Source: an uncultured Ruminococcus sp. (GTDB taxonomy: Bacteria; Bacillota; Clostridia; Oscillospirales; Ruminococcaceae). Taken from it: DNA of 45,379 bases. The stretch spans positions 1 through 45,379 of the forward strand of contig UQKC01000012.1 of the NCBI GenBank assembly GCA_900541495.1, given 5' to 3'. Made by a program: the position numbers and the translations under genes. Shown here piece after piece: positions 8,432 through 16,857 of this stretch. Under the pieces are notes generated by a model. It ran no database searches. It was given only the letters and a program-made list of their open reading frames with translations, and had not been told where the DNA came from. Each line of letters begins with the position of its first letter. Positions within the stretch are counted from its first letter, which is position 1.

Positions 8432-8615
8432 TGCAAAATAGCTAAATAAGTTCAATACACGGATTAAAATGTGTATTGTTTATACCTTATCGAGTGTATC
8501 TACTACTGAATAAATTCAGATTTACATATACTTTCTCGATTTTGGGACGCCGAGCCGCCCCTTTTGGGAGTGCGAATATTCTAATAAATTATGTGTACTC
8601 TATATTCGCACCAAT
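8400..8615 (-). ncRNA. Putative Cas12f tracrRNA
   Basis: Read on the minus strand from just past the cas12f stop: a 10-bp stem (8611-8602 with 8579-8570); a 6-bp stem within 8561-8544 (GGGGCG/CGUCCC); ATCGAG (8540-8535), which can pair with CTCGAT inside CTCGATAAGGTATA (8494-8481) around a small hairpin (8519-8506); an 8-bp hairpin (8478-8453, CAATACAC/GTGTATTG); then the antisense of the last repeat (8431-8400). The order and the CGAGAA and CTCG.TAAGGTA words match recalled AsCas12f1 and Un1Cas12f1 tracrRNAs. The anti-repeat is fully complementary to the repeat. Ends are inferred; a T6 run on the minus strand in the last spacer (8385-8380) may stop it. Confidence 0.75.
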
Positions 8616-9899
8616 TTATTTTGTGTTTTTAATTATTTTATCAATGTCTTTTATACCTATATTCTGACTGGCATTGTAGTCAGCATTTGCTTCATAACCA
8701 CATTTTTGACAGCAAAATTTAGCTTGTACTTTTCTGTTTTCTTTGCTTATATATCCACACTTACTGCATCTTTGGCTTGTATATTGCGGATCTATATATA
8801 CAACCGTTATACCTGCCTCCTTTGCTTTATATTCTATTTTAGTTTGCAAATCAAAATACGACCAATTTTTTAAAAACCTATCAGAATCAGCAGTTATCCC
8901 TGTCAATTTCTCCATTTGAATAATTCCACAATTATTGTTTACTGCATAATTTATTAACGCCCGACTATATTTATGATTGGCTGTATCTCTGAAACATGCG
9001 ATTTTATCTTCAATATTATAAACAGGTTTATTTCTTGTTTTTATTCCGTGTCCTATCCTGCCTTCCCCACAACTGGATCCTTGTTTAAGCAAAGACTTTT
9101 TTCGCACTTCAATCTTTCTTCTGGTATGGTCTATCTCGCCGCCGTCTATCTTAAAAAACTTTCTCTCGCCATTTACAGACGCACATATTGGATAATGTAT
9201 TCCTAAATCAACACCAAGAATTTTATTTTCATCAAGCTCGCACACATTATTATTTGTAAAAGAGTATGAAAGATTGAGAACCCAGCATTTCTTTTTTTCA
9301 TTATAAATCAATTTACTTGCACTTATTTTATAGATGTTATCTATACATCGTTCAACTATTGTTTTAGATGAATTGTCATACACAAGCACTTTAAATTTGA
9401 TTTCTGAACTTGAGAAATTATTTCGTTGGAATGCAGGACGGTTTAAAAGCTTTAAATAGGCGTAATAGTCCTTGCCAATGCACTCAAAACGTATTGTTTT
9501 GTTATGCAAATCGAGTGGTTGATTTCCTTTATAATTAATTATTGATTTTGTTCCTTTAAGAAAATCTGTCTTAGAATTTTTAAATTCGCCGCAAGCTCCC
9601 CTTACTGTTGTTGAACAATTTCCCGAATACAAATCATTCCCTGTTTTAAACTTATCATTTACAAATCCTACAAGTGTATATGATAAGATGTCTTTTTCTT
9701 TAGGATATTCATGATTTTGCTTATAATAATCACTTGAAAAATTACTGAACTCCCAACAATACTGTATAGATTTATTTTTTATTTCTCGTGTTTGTCTTTG
9801 AAGCTCAAATAAAATCTCATATATTTTTTTGTAATCAATAGGATTACCGTCTTTATCGCTTTGCTCACAAATCAAGGGAAGCTTTACCACTTTTGTCAT
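8616..9899 (-). CDS. cas12f1: Miniature CRISPR nuclease Cas12f1 (Cas14-type)
   Basis: 427 residues, an RNA-guided RuvC nuclease. The N-terminal half aligns by eye with recalled AsCas12f1 (422 residues): FELQRQTREIKNKSIQ, SSDYYKQNHEYPKEKDIL, SGNCSTTV. RuvC residues are D231 (LGVDLGIHYP), E330 (IIQMEKLTG) and D407 (ANADYNASQNI). A zinc ribbon C378/C381...C397/C400 follows SQRCSKCGY. GHGIKTRNKP, IACFRDTANHKYSR and RFLKNWSYFDLQTKI match the same family. AAGGCGAGG precedes the ATG. It lies next to an array and a tracrRNA-like sequence, which separates it from plain TnpB. The gene is much more A+T-rich than greA-lysS, suggesting transfer. Confidence 0.93.
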   Translation of the reverse strand: MTKVVKLPLICEQSDKDGNPIDYKKIYEILFELQRQTREIKNKSIQYCWEFSNFSSDYYKQNHEYPKEKDILSYTLVGFVNDKFKTGNDLYSGNCSTTVRGACGEFKNSKTDFLKGTKSIINYKGNQPLDLHNKTIRFECIGKDYYAYLKLLNRPAFQRNNFSSSEIKFKVLVYDNSSKTIVERCIDNIYKISASKLIYNEKKKCWVLNLSYSFTNNNVCELDENKILGVDLGIHYPICASVNGERKFFKIDGGEIDHTRRKIEVRKKSLLKQGSSCGEGRIGHGIKTRNKPVYNIEDKIACFRDTANHKYSRALINYAVNNNCGIIQMEKLTGITADSDRFLKNWSYFDLQTKIEYKAKEAGITVVYIDPQYTSQRCSKCGYISKENRKVQAKFCCQKCGYEANADYNASQNIGIKDIDKIIKNTK

Positions 9900-9982
9900 A
9901 TCATTTTCCTCGCCTTATAAGTAGACAATCAAAACTTTTGGCTTTTTGCCACAATGATTTTGCGTAAAAAAATAATATAATT

Positions 9983-10011
9983 ATTTTATCATTTTATTTT
10001 TATAGATTCAA
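9983..10011 (-). promoter_or_regulatory. Candidate promoter of cas12f1
   Basis: TTGAAT and TAAAAT with a 17-bp spacer and an extended TGA before the -10 box. The predicted start gives a leader of about 75 nt. The rest of 9900-10109 is very A+T-rich, without a recognisable gene. Confidence 0.55.
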
Positions 10012-10109
10012 TTGACAATATAAACAAACACCTATTTTACTTTTGTGTTTTTTTACCAATAATATTTTAATGAACGATGTTGAATCAAATTATAATTTAA
10101 TAATTAAAC

Positions 10110-10140
10110 AAAAAAATCCGAACACTGAAAGTGTTCGGAT
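10110..10140 (-). terminator. Terminator of the tRNA operon
   Basis: An 11-bp perfect stem (10116-10126 with 10130-10140) with a 3-nt loop, followed by seven T on the minus strand. Confidence 0.9.
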
Positions 10141-10142
10141 TT

Positions 10143-10217
10143 TGGTGACCCGTACGAGAATTGAACTCATGATTACGCCGTGAAAGGGCGGCGTCTTAAC
10201 CTCTTGACCAACGGGCC
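10143..10217 (-). tRNA. tRNA-Glu (anticodon UUC)
   Basis: A complete cloverleaf: acceptor GGCCCGT/ACGGGTC, anticodon stem CGCCG/CGGCG around the loop CCTTTCA with TTC, and a T arm ending in encoded CCA. Second gene of a two-tRNA transcript, just before the terminator. Confidence 0.95.
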
Positions 10218-10223
10218 TTATTA

Positions 10224-10300
10224 TGGTGGCGGCAGTAAGACTTGAACTTACGACCTACCGGGTATGAACCGGTTGCTCTAGCCAACTGAGCCATGCCGCC
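10224..10300 (-). tRNA. tRNA-Met (anticodon CAU, elongator type)
   Basis: Acceptor GGCGGCA pairs with TGCCGCC, the anticodon stem ACCGG/CCGGT holds the loop TTCATAC, and CCA is encoded. The paired first acceptor base pair and the sequence GGCTCAGTTGGCTAGAGC fit an elongator tRNA-Met rather than the initiator; a tRNA-Ile2 (lysidine-modified CAU) is less likely. Confidence 0.92.
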
Positions 10301-10360
10301 ATTTACAATTGCCGCAAAGCTTCAGCAGCTTTTTTGTTATTCTCTCTGTGCGACTTAATC

Positions 10361-10389
10361 ATTATAGCATTAAAGGGGCTATGTGTCAA
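10361..10389 (-). promoter_or_regulatory. Consensus promoter of the tRNA pair
   Basis: TTGACA and TATAAT on the minus strand, spaced exactly 17 bp, about 60 bp upstream of tRNA-Met. The rest of the gap to 10638 is A+T-rich and shows no gene. Confidence 0.9.
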
Positions 10390-10638
10390 TAGCTTTTTTA
10401 AAATATTTTCGAGAAATTTTGCTTTTTGTCATTTTATACAGTTAAAAGTTGAATTTCAGTATCTTCCTATAGTTATTATGCACACAGAATCAGCTTTTAT
10501 ACTATTTTTAAACTCAAAGTGTACAAAAACAAGCAAAAGCTCGTAGCTGTTGAAAACAGGTTTATGTTAAAAACCGGTTTATATATCTTGGTGCAGATTC
10601 TTTGTCTACACTGTCTACACTTTGATTAAAAATCAGTA

Positions 10639-11214
10639 TTATTCACGGATAAGTCCGTTCAATACAATTACCGAAGTCGGGCAATCAGCTCCTCTGAACG
10701 AAACGAGAGAAAATTTATCACCGTTCTTATATATCTCTTCCGCATCATCGATATGGAATCCAAGCCTTACAAAAAATGAACCGTCCTCGGGTGCTGATGC
10801 GGCGCGCCAATCCTCGGTCAGATTATAATAATACTCCCTCGGCTTCGGGTCGGTCATACACTGAACTGCGACAGCGAAAGTGCTTCCGTCTGCGCTCCAC
10901 TCCTCACCCGTCATATTTCGTCCCGAAATGCTCACATAAAGCATTTTCTCTTCGCTGTTGATCGAGCAGTCCTCGACGGTAAATTCTATTCCGCCCGTTG
11001 CTGCCGAATAGGAATCATCGACGATAACGGGCATCGTTTTGGAGTTGCCGAAGAGGTTAAGTCCGACCTGGCAAATGCCGTTTTTCCCGTTCACAAGCAG
11101 GCACATCGCGGTAAAGCACAGCATCACCGCAATAACACAGATCGCGCAGTTATGGACAACGAGCCTTCTGAATCTTCTTTCAAGGTAGAGAGCGTTTATT
11201 TCTACATTTTTCAT
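10639..11214 (-). CDS. Membrane-anchored protein of unknown function
   Basis: 191 residues. The ATG at 11214 (MKNVEINALYLERRF) is chosen for the GGAGG about 8 bp upstream. A short basic N-terminus is followed by a membrane segment (about 21-43, HNCAICVIAVMLCFTAMCLL) and an extracytoplasmic domain of about 145 residues with beta-type alternation. No family is recognised. It starts 33 bp after the PH-domain gene at 11248-12711 and is probably the last gene of that operon, so it may act with the two PH-domain membrane proteins. Confidence 0.7.
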   Translation of the reverse strand: MKNVEINALYLERRFRRLVVHNCAICVIAVMLCFTAMCLLVNGKNGICQVGLNLFGNSKTMPVIVDDSYSAATGGIEFTVEDCSINSEEKMLYVSISGRNMTGEEWSADGSTFAVAVQCMTDPKPREYYYNLTEDWRAASAPEDGSFFVRLGFHIDDAEEIYKNGDKFSLVSFRGADCPTSVIVLNGLIRE

Positions 11215-11247
11215 TTTTATTCCTCCATAAAAACGTTCTGCCAAGTC

Positions 11248-12711
11248 TTATGCCGCACTGTAGCCGAGCAGCTCGGCAGCCTTTTCCGCATCGCAAAGCT
11301 GCATTCCCCTGACTATGTGCTTCACCGCACGTTCGCCGCGCGTATAGAGAATAAAGCTGCACGAGCCGTTGAATTTTTGCAGGAAATTCTGACTGATGCG
11401 AATTTCGGAAATTTTATCGATCGGCGCTATGACATTGTGAAATCCGAACGCTTTGCAATAGCGAACCGTGATGCTTTTTTCGCAGACCTCAACGCTGTTT
11501 GAGAGAAAAGCCGCGAGGTTAACCGTCAGCAAGTGGAATGCGATTATCTCACCCATTATCGCCGCAAAAAGCGCGACGCTGTACCATTCGGGCAGAAAAA
11601 TGACCGTGCCTGCAAACACCAATATTATTGCAAAAATTAGCACTGTCGGCGGTCCGAGGAACTTCATCACATACCCTGCTCTGACATCGTACCGTTCCCC
11701 TTTCTCCGAAGAAAATTCGGGCAGGAAGCTTTCGATGACCTCAGCAACGTTTTTGTTTCCCGTAACAGGAACGAAAACGGGTATCTCGTTCTTCTGTTTG
11801 CCATAGCCTGAGCAGCTGATATTAACCGACATCACGCGAAACATTTTCATCAGCAGGTTTTGACGCAGATCAGCATAATTTATCTTATCCGAGTTGATAA
11901 AGTATCTCCAGCGCGAAAAAAATCCGCTTTTTATCTGAACGCCGTTTATGCTTTTTGATATCTCGAAATTGATATGGCGAAGATAATTTGAAACGAATGA
12001 ATAGAGCCAACCCATACCTATTATGATTATGATTCCAACCGTTATAGGAGTAATGCCGTAGATGACTTTTTCTGCTACCTTGGTCACATTATCGACCGCA
12101 CCGAGAAACCTTTCTTCAAGCTCATCTCCGACAAGTTTTCCTCCTTGGATAAGTAACGTTCCAAAGTAGATAAGTCCTGATAGTGCCGATGAAAACGCCA
12201 GCGAAAAGAACAACATTCGTCTTTTGTTTGGCTTATATCGATGCTCGTTTTCTTCCTTATCCGAAGCATTTGCCGGTTCAATATATTTTAACAATCTTTG
12301 AACATCTTTTTCTCTTATAACAAGTTTGATATCCGGGTCTTCGGGCTTATTCACCGTCGAACTGCTGTCGGTATCAATATACAAAGTGACCGCCCCCAGC
12401 GGACGCATTATGAACGGTTTTTTCAGCGTAAAAGTCGTAACCGACGAAAAAGGTATCCTCATCGTTTCACGAACGAACAGACCCGAGCTTACATAAATTG
12501 CTTTTTTTGTCGTTTTGAAATTTATATTCCACCACCGAAAAAAAGCCGCACCGAATATCGCAAGCACTATTAGAATATCGAGATATGCTCCCGACAGCCA
12601 GTTATAAAAATCAAATTTCAGTGCAAGCAAACCTCTTACCAAAGGTATAAGAAGCAGCCAGAAATTCTTTGAAACATATCTCAGAACAGCTATCGGGTGC
12701 TGTCTTTTCAT
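11248..12711 (-). CDS. PH-domain (bPH2/DUF304) membrane protein, YdbT-like
   Basis: 487 residues with several membrane segments (pairs near 15-60, 170-190, 220-245 and 345-395) separating bacterial PH-like domains. The segment KKAIYVSSGLFVRETMRIPFSSVTTFTLKKPFIMRPLGAVTL has the YdbT pattern, with further repeats near 265-330 and 405-470. The function is unknown; the family occurs as ydbS-ydbT pairs in Firmicutes. Its ATG overlaps the stop of the upstream PH-domain gene by 4 bp, which indicates translational coupling. Confidence 0.8.
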   Translation of the reverse strand: MKRQHPIAVLRYVSKNFWLLLIPLVRGLLALKFDFYNWLSGAYLDILIVLAIFGAAFFRWWNINFKTTKKAIYVSSGLFVRETMRIPFSSVTTFTLKKPFIMRPLGAVTLYIDTDSSSTVNKPEDPDIKLVIREKDVQRLLKYIEPANASDKEENEHRYKPNKRRMLFFSLAFSSALSGLIYFGTLLIQGGKLVGDELEERFLGAVDNVTKVAEKVIYGITPITVGIIIIIGMGWLYSFVSNYLRHINFEISKSINGVQIKSGFFSRWRYFINSDKINYADLRQNLLMKMFRVMSVNISCSGYGKQKNEIPVFVPVTGNKNVAEVIESFLPEFSSEKGERYDVRAGYVMKFLGPPTVLIFAIILVFAGTVIFLPEWYSVALFAAIMGEIIAFHLLTVNLAAFLSNSVEVCEKSITVRYCKAFGFHNVIAPIDKISEIRISQNFLQKFNGSCSFILYTRGERAVKHIVRGMQLCDAEKAAELLGYSAA

Positions 12712-13253
12712 TCCGCTTCTTCCTTTCCGAGTGAGCTTTCGCTGTCTTTTTCAGCCTTGACTGATTCTCTTTTTTCAATGTTCAGACGGATATATTTTGT
12801 TATTTCATCAGCATCGGATTGCGACAAAAATGTGAACATCATTCGTCCTCCGTATCCATTGAAAACTATAAAATTGAACCCCGAATGTCGTGCGAACGGA
12901 GCCGATATTTTTGTCGTGTACTGCACGGCTGAAAGCTTCATATACTGCACATTTTTGACGAGGACACCCGTTCGGGCGATTATGTCCTTATCCGTAACGA
13001 AATATCGCGCATTATTATACCATAAGGGTAAAAATATCAAAATATACACAACGTATATTACTGCAAACAAAGCCATCAGCGACCATATTATTATTTCAGC
13101 AACCGTGTTCTTTTCAATTGCAAAGTATTCAGGATAACGCTCCTGTAGTATATACAAAACGTATTTTAACGCAATTCCTATTACTATAAGTAATATTAAT
13201 GATAGCACTCTAAGTATATTTAAACTATTTCTATCCGCATAGTATTTTCTCAT
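12708..13253 (-). CDS. PH-domain membrane protein, YdbS-like
   Basis: 181 residues: two membrane segments (about 13-33 and 52-74), then one bacterial PH domain with the hallmark YFVTDKDIIARTGVLVKNVQYMKLSAVQYTTKIS, and a charged C-terminal tail rich in E, K and S. It is the first gene of the three-gene unit and forms the usual ydbS-ydbT pair with the next gene. No catalytic residues are visible; a membrane-stress or scaffold role is only a guess. Confidence 0.82.
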   Translation of the reverse strand: MRKYYADRNSLNILRVLSLILLIVIGIALKYVLYILQERYPEYFAIEKNTVAEIIIWSLMALFAVIYVVYILIFLPLWYNNARYFVTDKDIIARTGVLVKNVQYMKLSAVQYTTKISAPFARHSGFNFIVFNGYGGRMMFTFLSQSDADEITKYIRLNIEKRESVKAEKDSESSLGKEEAE

Positions 13254-13329
13254 TGTTTGATTGACCTCATTTTTCAGAAGCTTTGTGTATGCTATTCTCT
13301 CATATTTTGCCTAATGTTTACATACTATT

Positions 13330-13358
13330 ATTATATCATATTTTTAAAGGTTTGAAAA
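13330..13358 (-). promoter_or_regulatory. Candidate promoter of the PH-domain operon
   Basis: TTTTCA and TATAAT with a 17-bp spacer and an extended TGA before the -10 box, about 75 bp upstream of the YdbS-like gene. Confidence 0.5.
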
Positions 13359-13421
13359 CCATTTTCGTGATTTTGTAATTATTTTATTGTTATAATTGTT
13401 ATAAAGGAGATCGTTGTTTAT

Positions 13422-14813
13422 ATGAGTTCTACGATCTGTAATTTTCTATCTGATATCAACAGTTTGTTGTGGGGAGATTTCACTCTGATAATTGTACTTT
13501 TAGCTGCTGTTTTTCTCTCAATACGCTGCAGGTTCATATATATTCTTCACCCTGTAAAAGCTTTAAAATATACACTTTTTAACATAAAAGTAGACAATCC
13601 TTCTGACCGTTGTTCGATGACAAATTTCCAAACTTTGACGACCGCTCTCGCCGCTTCAATGGGCACGGGAAATATAATTGGAGTTGCCGCAGCGATCTCT
13701 GTGGGCGGTGCAGGTGCAGTGCTTTGGATGATAATCTCGGCTTTTTTTGTAATGTCTTTTGCGTTTACAGAAAACGTTCTTGCCACGGCATATAAGAACC
13801 GTTCAGGCAGTTCGGATGCATCAGGTCCACTACCCTATCTCAGCTCCGTTTTCGGTTCGGATAAGATTGCTTTGATTTTTTCGGCGGTTTGTCTGTGCGC
13901 ATCTTTTGTCATCGGCAACATTACACAAGTCAGTTCGGCAGCAGATTCCCTCGACAATTTCCACATTTCAAAACCGATGTGTGGAATAATTTTTACTGTA
14001 CTTACTGCTCTAACTGTCCTTTGTACACGGACAAACATTGCCGCTATTACTGAGAAGCTTGTACCCTTTGCTGCTTGCTTTTACATAGTTGGGTCTACAC
14101 TTATTATTCTATTATATGGTAATAATATTACAAATATCTTAACAGAAATTATTGCGTCTGCTTTTGGAATAAAACAGATTTCGGGAGGAATTTTTGGTTT
14201 TTCTCTTGCTAAAACTATCTCTGTCGGAGTACGCAGAGGACTGTTTTCAAACGAAGCAGGAATGGGTACTTCGACCTTTGCACATACCTCATCTGAGTGT
14301 AAAGAGCCCGTTATAATGGGTTTCTGGGCGGCACTCGAAGTATTCATTGATACTGTACTTTTGTGCACACTGACCGCTCTTGTTATACTTTGTACAGGGG
14401 TTGATAAACTGAATTTTTCAGCCGCAGATACAGTCATTTCAGCTTTCACTTTTGGGTTTGAAAATGCTGCTTGCAAGCTTTCTTTACTATCAAAATTCAG
14501 TACAGCATTCGCACATTTCGGAGGAATTTTTCTTGCGATTTCAAATTCGGTTTTCGCATTTGCAAGTATCATCGGGTGGTATTTTTACGGTGAAAGAAGC
14601 TGCTGCTTTCTTCAAAAGTACACTTCAAGGAAGTTCCTACCCTTTTATAAATTCTTTTACATCGCTGCAGTTTTTTTTGGTGCTGTCATCAACACCGACA
14701 TCGTATGGGAACTTGCCGATCTCTTCACTTTTCTAATGCTTGTTCCAAATTTATCTGCAATTTTACTCTTATCCGGTCAAATTAAACCTTTTTTAAGCCT
14801 TGATAATACTTAA
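13422..14813 (+). CDS. Sodium:amino-acid symporter, AGCS (alanine/glycine) family
   Basis: 463 residues, a polytopic inner-membrane protein with about 10-11 hydrophobic segments. Two family signatures are clear: NFQTLTTALAASMGTGNIIGVA (68-89; substrate and sodium site region) and GVRRGLFSNEAGMGTS (269-284). Members import alanine or glycine, sometimes glutamine, with sodium. AAAGGAG lies about 15 bp before the ATG. It is monocistronic and divergent from the PH-domain operon, followed by two hairpins. The precise substrate cannot be told from sequence. Confidence 0.9.
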   Translation: MSSTICNFLSDINSLLWGDFTLIIVLLAAVFLSIRCRFIYILHPVKALKYTLFNIKVDNPSDRCSMTNFQTLTTALAASMGTGNIIGVAAAISVGGAGAVLWMIISAFFVMSFAFTENVLATAYKNRSGSSDASGPLPYLSSVFGSDKIALIFSAVCLCASFVIGNITQVSSAADSLDNFHISKPMCGIIFTVLTALTVLCTRTNIAAITEKLVPFAACFYIVGSTLIILLYGNNITNILTEIIASAFGIKQISGGIFGFSLAKTISVGVRRGLFSNEAGMGTSTFAHTSSECKEPVIMGFWAALEVFIDTVLLCTLTALVILCTGVDKLNFSAADTVISAFTFGFENAACKLSLLSKFSTAFAHFGGIFLAISNSVFAFASIIGWYFYGERSCCFLQKYTSRKFLPFYKFFYIAAVFFGAVINTDIVWELADLFTFLMLVPNLSAILLLSGQIKPFLSLDNT

Positions 14814-14833
14814 TTCGACAATTAACATTATCC

Positions 14834-14863
14834 TATATGTAAAGTTATATAACTTTACATATA
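14834..14863. repeat. Perfect 30-bp palindrome
   Basis: Fifteen bases from 14834 are exactly mirrored to 14863 (core AAAGTTATATAACTTT). It lies 20 bp past the symporter stop and could act as a terminator stem with little loop, or as a protein-binding palindrome. Confidence 0.6.
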
Positions 14864-14908
14864 TTTATCTTACATTATCTTCTATTTTATATAGATACAA
14901 AAATTAAG

Positions 14909-14940
14909 GTATCAAGTTTTTACATTTGATACCTTTATTT
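14909..14940. terminator. Terminator between the symporter and parB
   Basis: AAGGTATCAA and TTGATACCTT pair around a 10-nt T-rich loop and are followed by TATTTTCT. The minus side is also T-rich, so it may serve both convergent genes. Confidence 0.7.
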
Positions 14941-14976
14941 TCTCATATTTTCAAGTGATTTTTATAAAAAATCTTA

Positions 14977-15101
14977 GGAAAAAGCTTATTATAGTGAAGC
15001 GTTCGTTTTGCCATTTTGAGAAATGTACGAGTTCACGCCTTTAATGTCAATTTAACATAAACATTTTGAAAAATGGCAAAAACGTATTAATCAACGTTTC
15101 C
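14977..15101. mobile_element. GGAAA-TTTCC MITE-like element, copy 1
   Basis: A 125-bp element with GGAAAAAGCTTATTA at one end and TTAATCAACGTTTCC at the other, flanked on both sides by TTA (14974-14976 and 15102-15104), which looks like a 3-bp target duplication. Almost identical to the copy at 37997-38121, and related to a shorter one at 25490-25564. No coding capacity. It separates the symporter from the 3' end of parB. Confidence 0.75.
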
Positions 15102-15112
15102 TTAGAATCAGA

Positions 15113-15997
15113 TCAATTGTTTTCTTCCAATAAAGTCAATTTCTCTGCTATAGCTGACAAATCGTCCATTCCAATATAATCTATTGTAATTTTTCCACTG
15201 CTTCCGTCGCCAATTGGGGAAATCTTCACTTTTCTTCCGAGTTTTTCTCTGAGTGCAATTTCCATTTCAGTGCAGTAGTTTCTCGCCTTTTTGGTATTTT
15301 CATCGGGTGTTTCGATCTGCTCTTCCGTATTTTCTTCTTCTGCAAGCTTTGTGATAAGCTTTTCTATGCCTCTTACCGTAAGCTTTCCGTCCGATGCCTG
15401 ACGTGCGATCTGTTCCATAGTTTCTTCATCTTTTGCAGCCGCAATGGCTTTTGCCTGACCAATGCTCAGTTTACCATTTATAAGATAGTTCTGTATCAAC
15501 TCAGGCATATCAAGCATTCTTACAGAGTTTGCGATACTTGAACGCGACTTTCCAACTACTTTTGAAAGCTGCTCCTGCGTCATTTCGTACTTTTCCATAA
15601 GGTCTTTGTATGCAGCAGCTTCTTCGATTGGATTAAGGTCTTCACGCTGGATATTTTCGATAAGTGCTGCCTTTGCGACCTGTTCATCGTCAAATTCTTT
15701 TACGACAGCTGTTATTTCGTTCATTCCAAGCATTCTACAAGCTCTCCAGCGACGTTCGCCTGCGATTATCTGATATCCCATTGCTGTTTTGCGGACAACT
15801 ATAGGCTGAATAAGACCATTTTCACGAATACTCTCAGCGAGATTAGCAATTGATTCTTCATCAAATGTGTGTCGAGGCTGATTTTTATTCGGCTCTACTT
15901 CTGAAATTCTGAGTGTCAGTACACCGCCGCTGCTCTCGCTGTTATTATCTTCAAAAAGTGCGTCTAAACCCTTTCCAAGTCCCGATTTTTTAGGCAT
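15113..15997 (-). CDS. parB: Chromosome partitioning protein ParB (Spo0J)
   Basis: 294 residues. ParB binds parS, clamps and slides on DNA using CTP, and loads condensin. The N-terminal CTP-binding domain shows NQPRHTFDEESI and GERRWRA (80-86). The central helix-turn-helix includes MTQEQLSKVVGKSRSSIANSVRMLDMP, and the C-terminal dimer domain follows an acidic linker. It starts one base after the parA stop, so the two are co-translated. Four parS sites lie between 16.95 and 18.81 kb. Confidence 0.95.
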   Translation of the reverse strand: MPKKSGLGKGLDALFEDNNSESSGGVLTLRISEVEPNKNQPRHTFDEESIANLAESIRENGLIQPIVVRKTAMGYQIIAGERRWRACRMLGMNEITAVVKEFDDEQVAKAALIENIQREDLNPIEEAAAYKDLMEKYEMTQEQLSKVVGKSRSSIANSVRMLDMPELIQNYLINGKLSIGQAKAIAAAKDEETMEQIARQASDGKLTVRGIEKLITKLAEEENTEEQIETPDENTKKARNYCTEMEIALREKLGRKVKISPIGDGSSGKITIDYIGMDDLSAIAEKLTLLEENN

Positions 15998-16801
15998 TTA
16001 TTTTGCCTCCTTCTGCATTTTCTTAGCTTTGTCTTCTGCTTTATGGCGTGAAAGTATCTCCGCAGCCAATGCTTCATAAGCTTCTGCTCCTCTTGAAGCT
16101 CCGTCAAAGTATATTACAGGCTTACCAAAGCTCGGTGCTTCCGAAATTCTTACATTTCTCGGTATTACCGTATTGAATACTTTATCTGCAAAATGCTTCT
16201 TTACTTCACGGACAACCTGCTGTGTAAGATTCAATCTTCCGTCGAACATTGTGAAGAGTATTCCCTCAATGTCAATATTCGGGTTATAACGTTTTTTCAC
16301 AAGTCTTATCGATTCAACAAGCTGTGAAAGTCCTTCCAATGAATAAAATTCGCACTGCAACGGTACAAGCACCGTATCACATGCACACAGAGCGTTTACT
16401 GTAAGAAGTGAAAGTGAAGGAGGACAATCGATAAAAATGTAGTCAAAATCATTTTTTATTGTCAGAAGCTGCATTTTGAGTCTGTTTGAACGATTTTCAA
16501 GGTCTACAAGTTCAATATCAGCACCCGCAAGCTGTGATGTAGATGAAACTACGGATACATTTTTAAACTCTGTCTTTATTATCGCGTCACTTATTCTTCT
16601 CTGACCAAGCAGAACATCATAAACAGTTATTTCTGCAGAACGCTTATTTATGCCAAATCCGCTTGTTGTATTTCCCTGAGCATCTATATCGACACAAAGC
16701 ACTTTCTTTCCTTTTTTACCAAGACAAGCCGCAAGATTTACAACAGTTGTTGACTTGCCTACTCCGCCTTTCTGATTTGCCACCGCAATTATTCGCGACA
16801 T
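15998..16801 (-). CDS. parA: Chromosome partitioning ATPase ParA (Soj)
   Basis: 267 residues. A deviant Walker A ATPase (KGGVGKSTTVVNLA at 11-24) that works with ParB in origin segregation and modulates DnaA. The Walker B-type stretch DYIFIDCPPSLSLLTVNAL and the conserved VLCVDIDAQGNTTSGFG are present. It is the first gene of the parAB pair, with AAAGGAG before the ATG and a promoter at 16858-16886. Confidence 0.95.
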   Translation of the reverse strand: MSRIIAVANQKGGVGKSTTVVNLAACLGKKGKKVLCVDIDAQGNTTSGFGINKRSAEITVYDVLLGQRRISDAIIKTEFKNVSVVSSTSQLAGADIELVDLENRSNRLKMQLLTIKNDFDYIFIDCPPSLSLLTVNALCACDTVLVPLQCEFYSLEGLSQLVESIRLVKKRYNPNIDIEGILFTMFDGRLNLTQQVVREVKKHFADKVFNTVIPRNVRISEAPSFGKPVIYFDGASRGAEAYEALAAEILSRHKAEDKAKKMQKEAK

Positions 16802-16857
16802 TATGTATTATCTCCTTTTGAGGTCATTTTTCCGTTCAGCACGGTTTCTTCATATAA

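Noticed and set aside
8180..8449. Open reading frames inside the CRISPR array
   Set aside because: The translated product is the repeat itself (LETYLRIRIAT and KLTCAYELQ), repeated every 66 bp; not a gene.
8476..8667. 63-codon plus-strand frame between the array and cas12f
   Set aside because: It overlaps the tracrRNA-like structures and the end of cas12f, and has no ribosome-binding site.
8616..9899. Reading the nuclease as a TnpB of an IS605-type element
   Set aside because: No TnpA and no element ends are seen, while an adjacent array, a tracrRNA-like sequence and Cas12f-type N-terminal motifs are present.
10334..10546. 70-codon plus frame upstream of the tRNAs
   Set aside because: It runs through the tRNA promoter, is A+T-driven in composition and lacks a ribosome-binding site.
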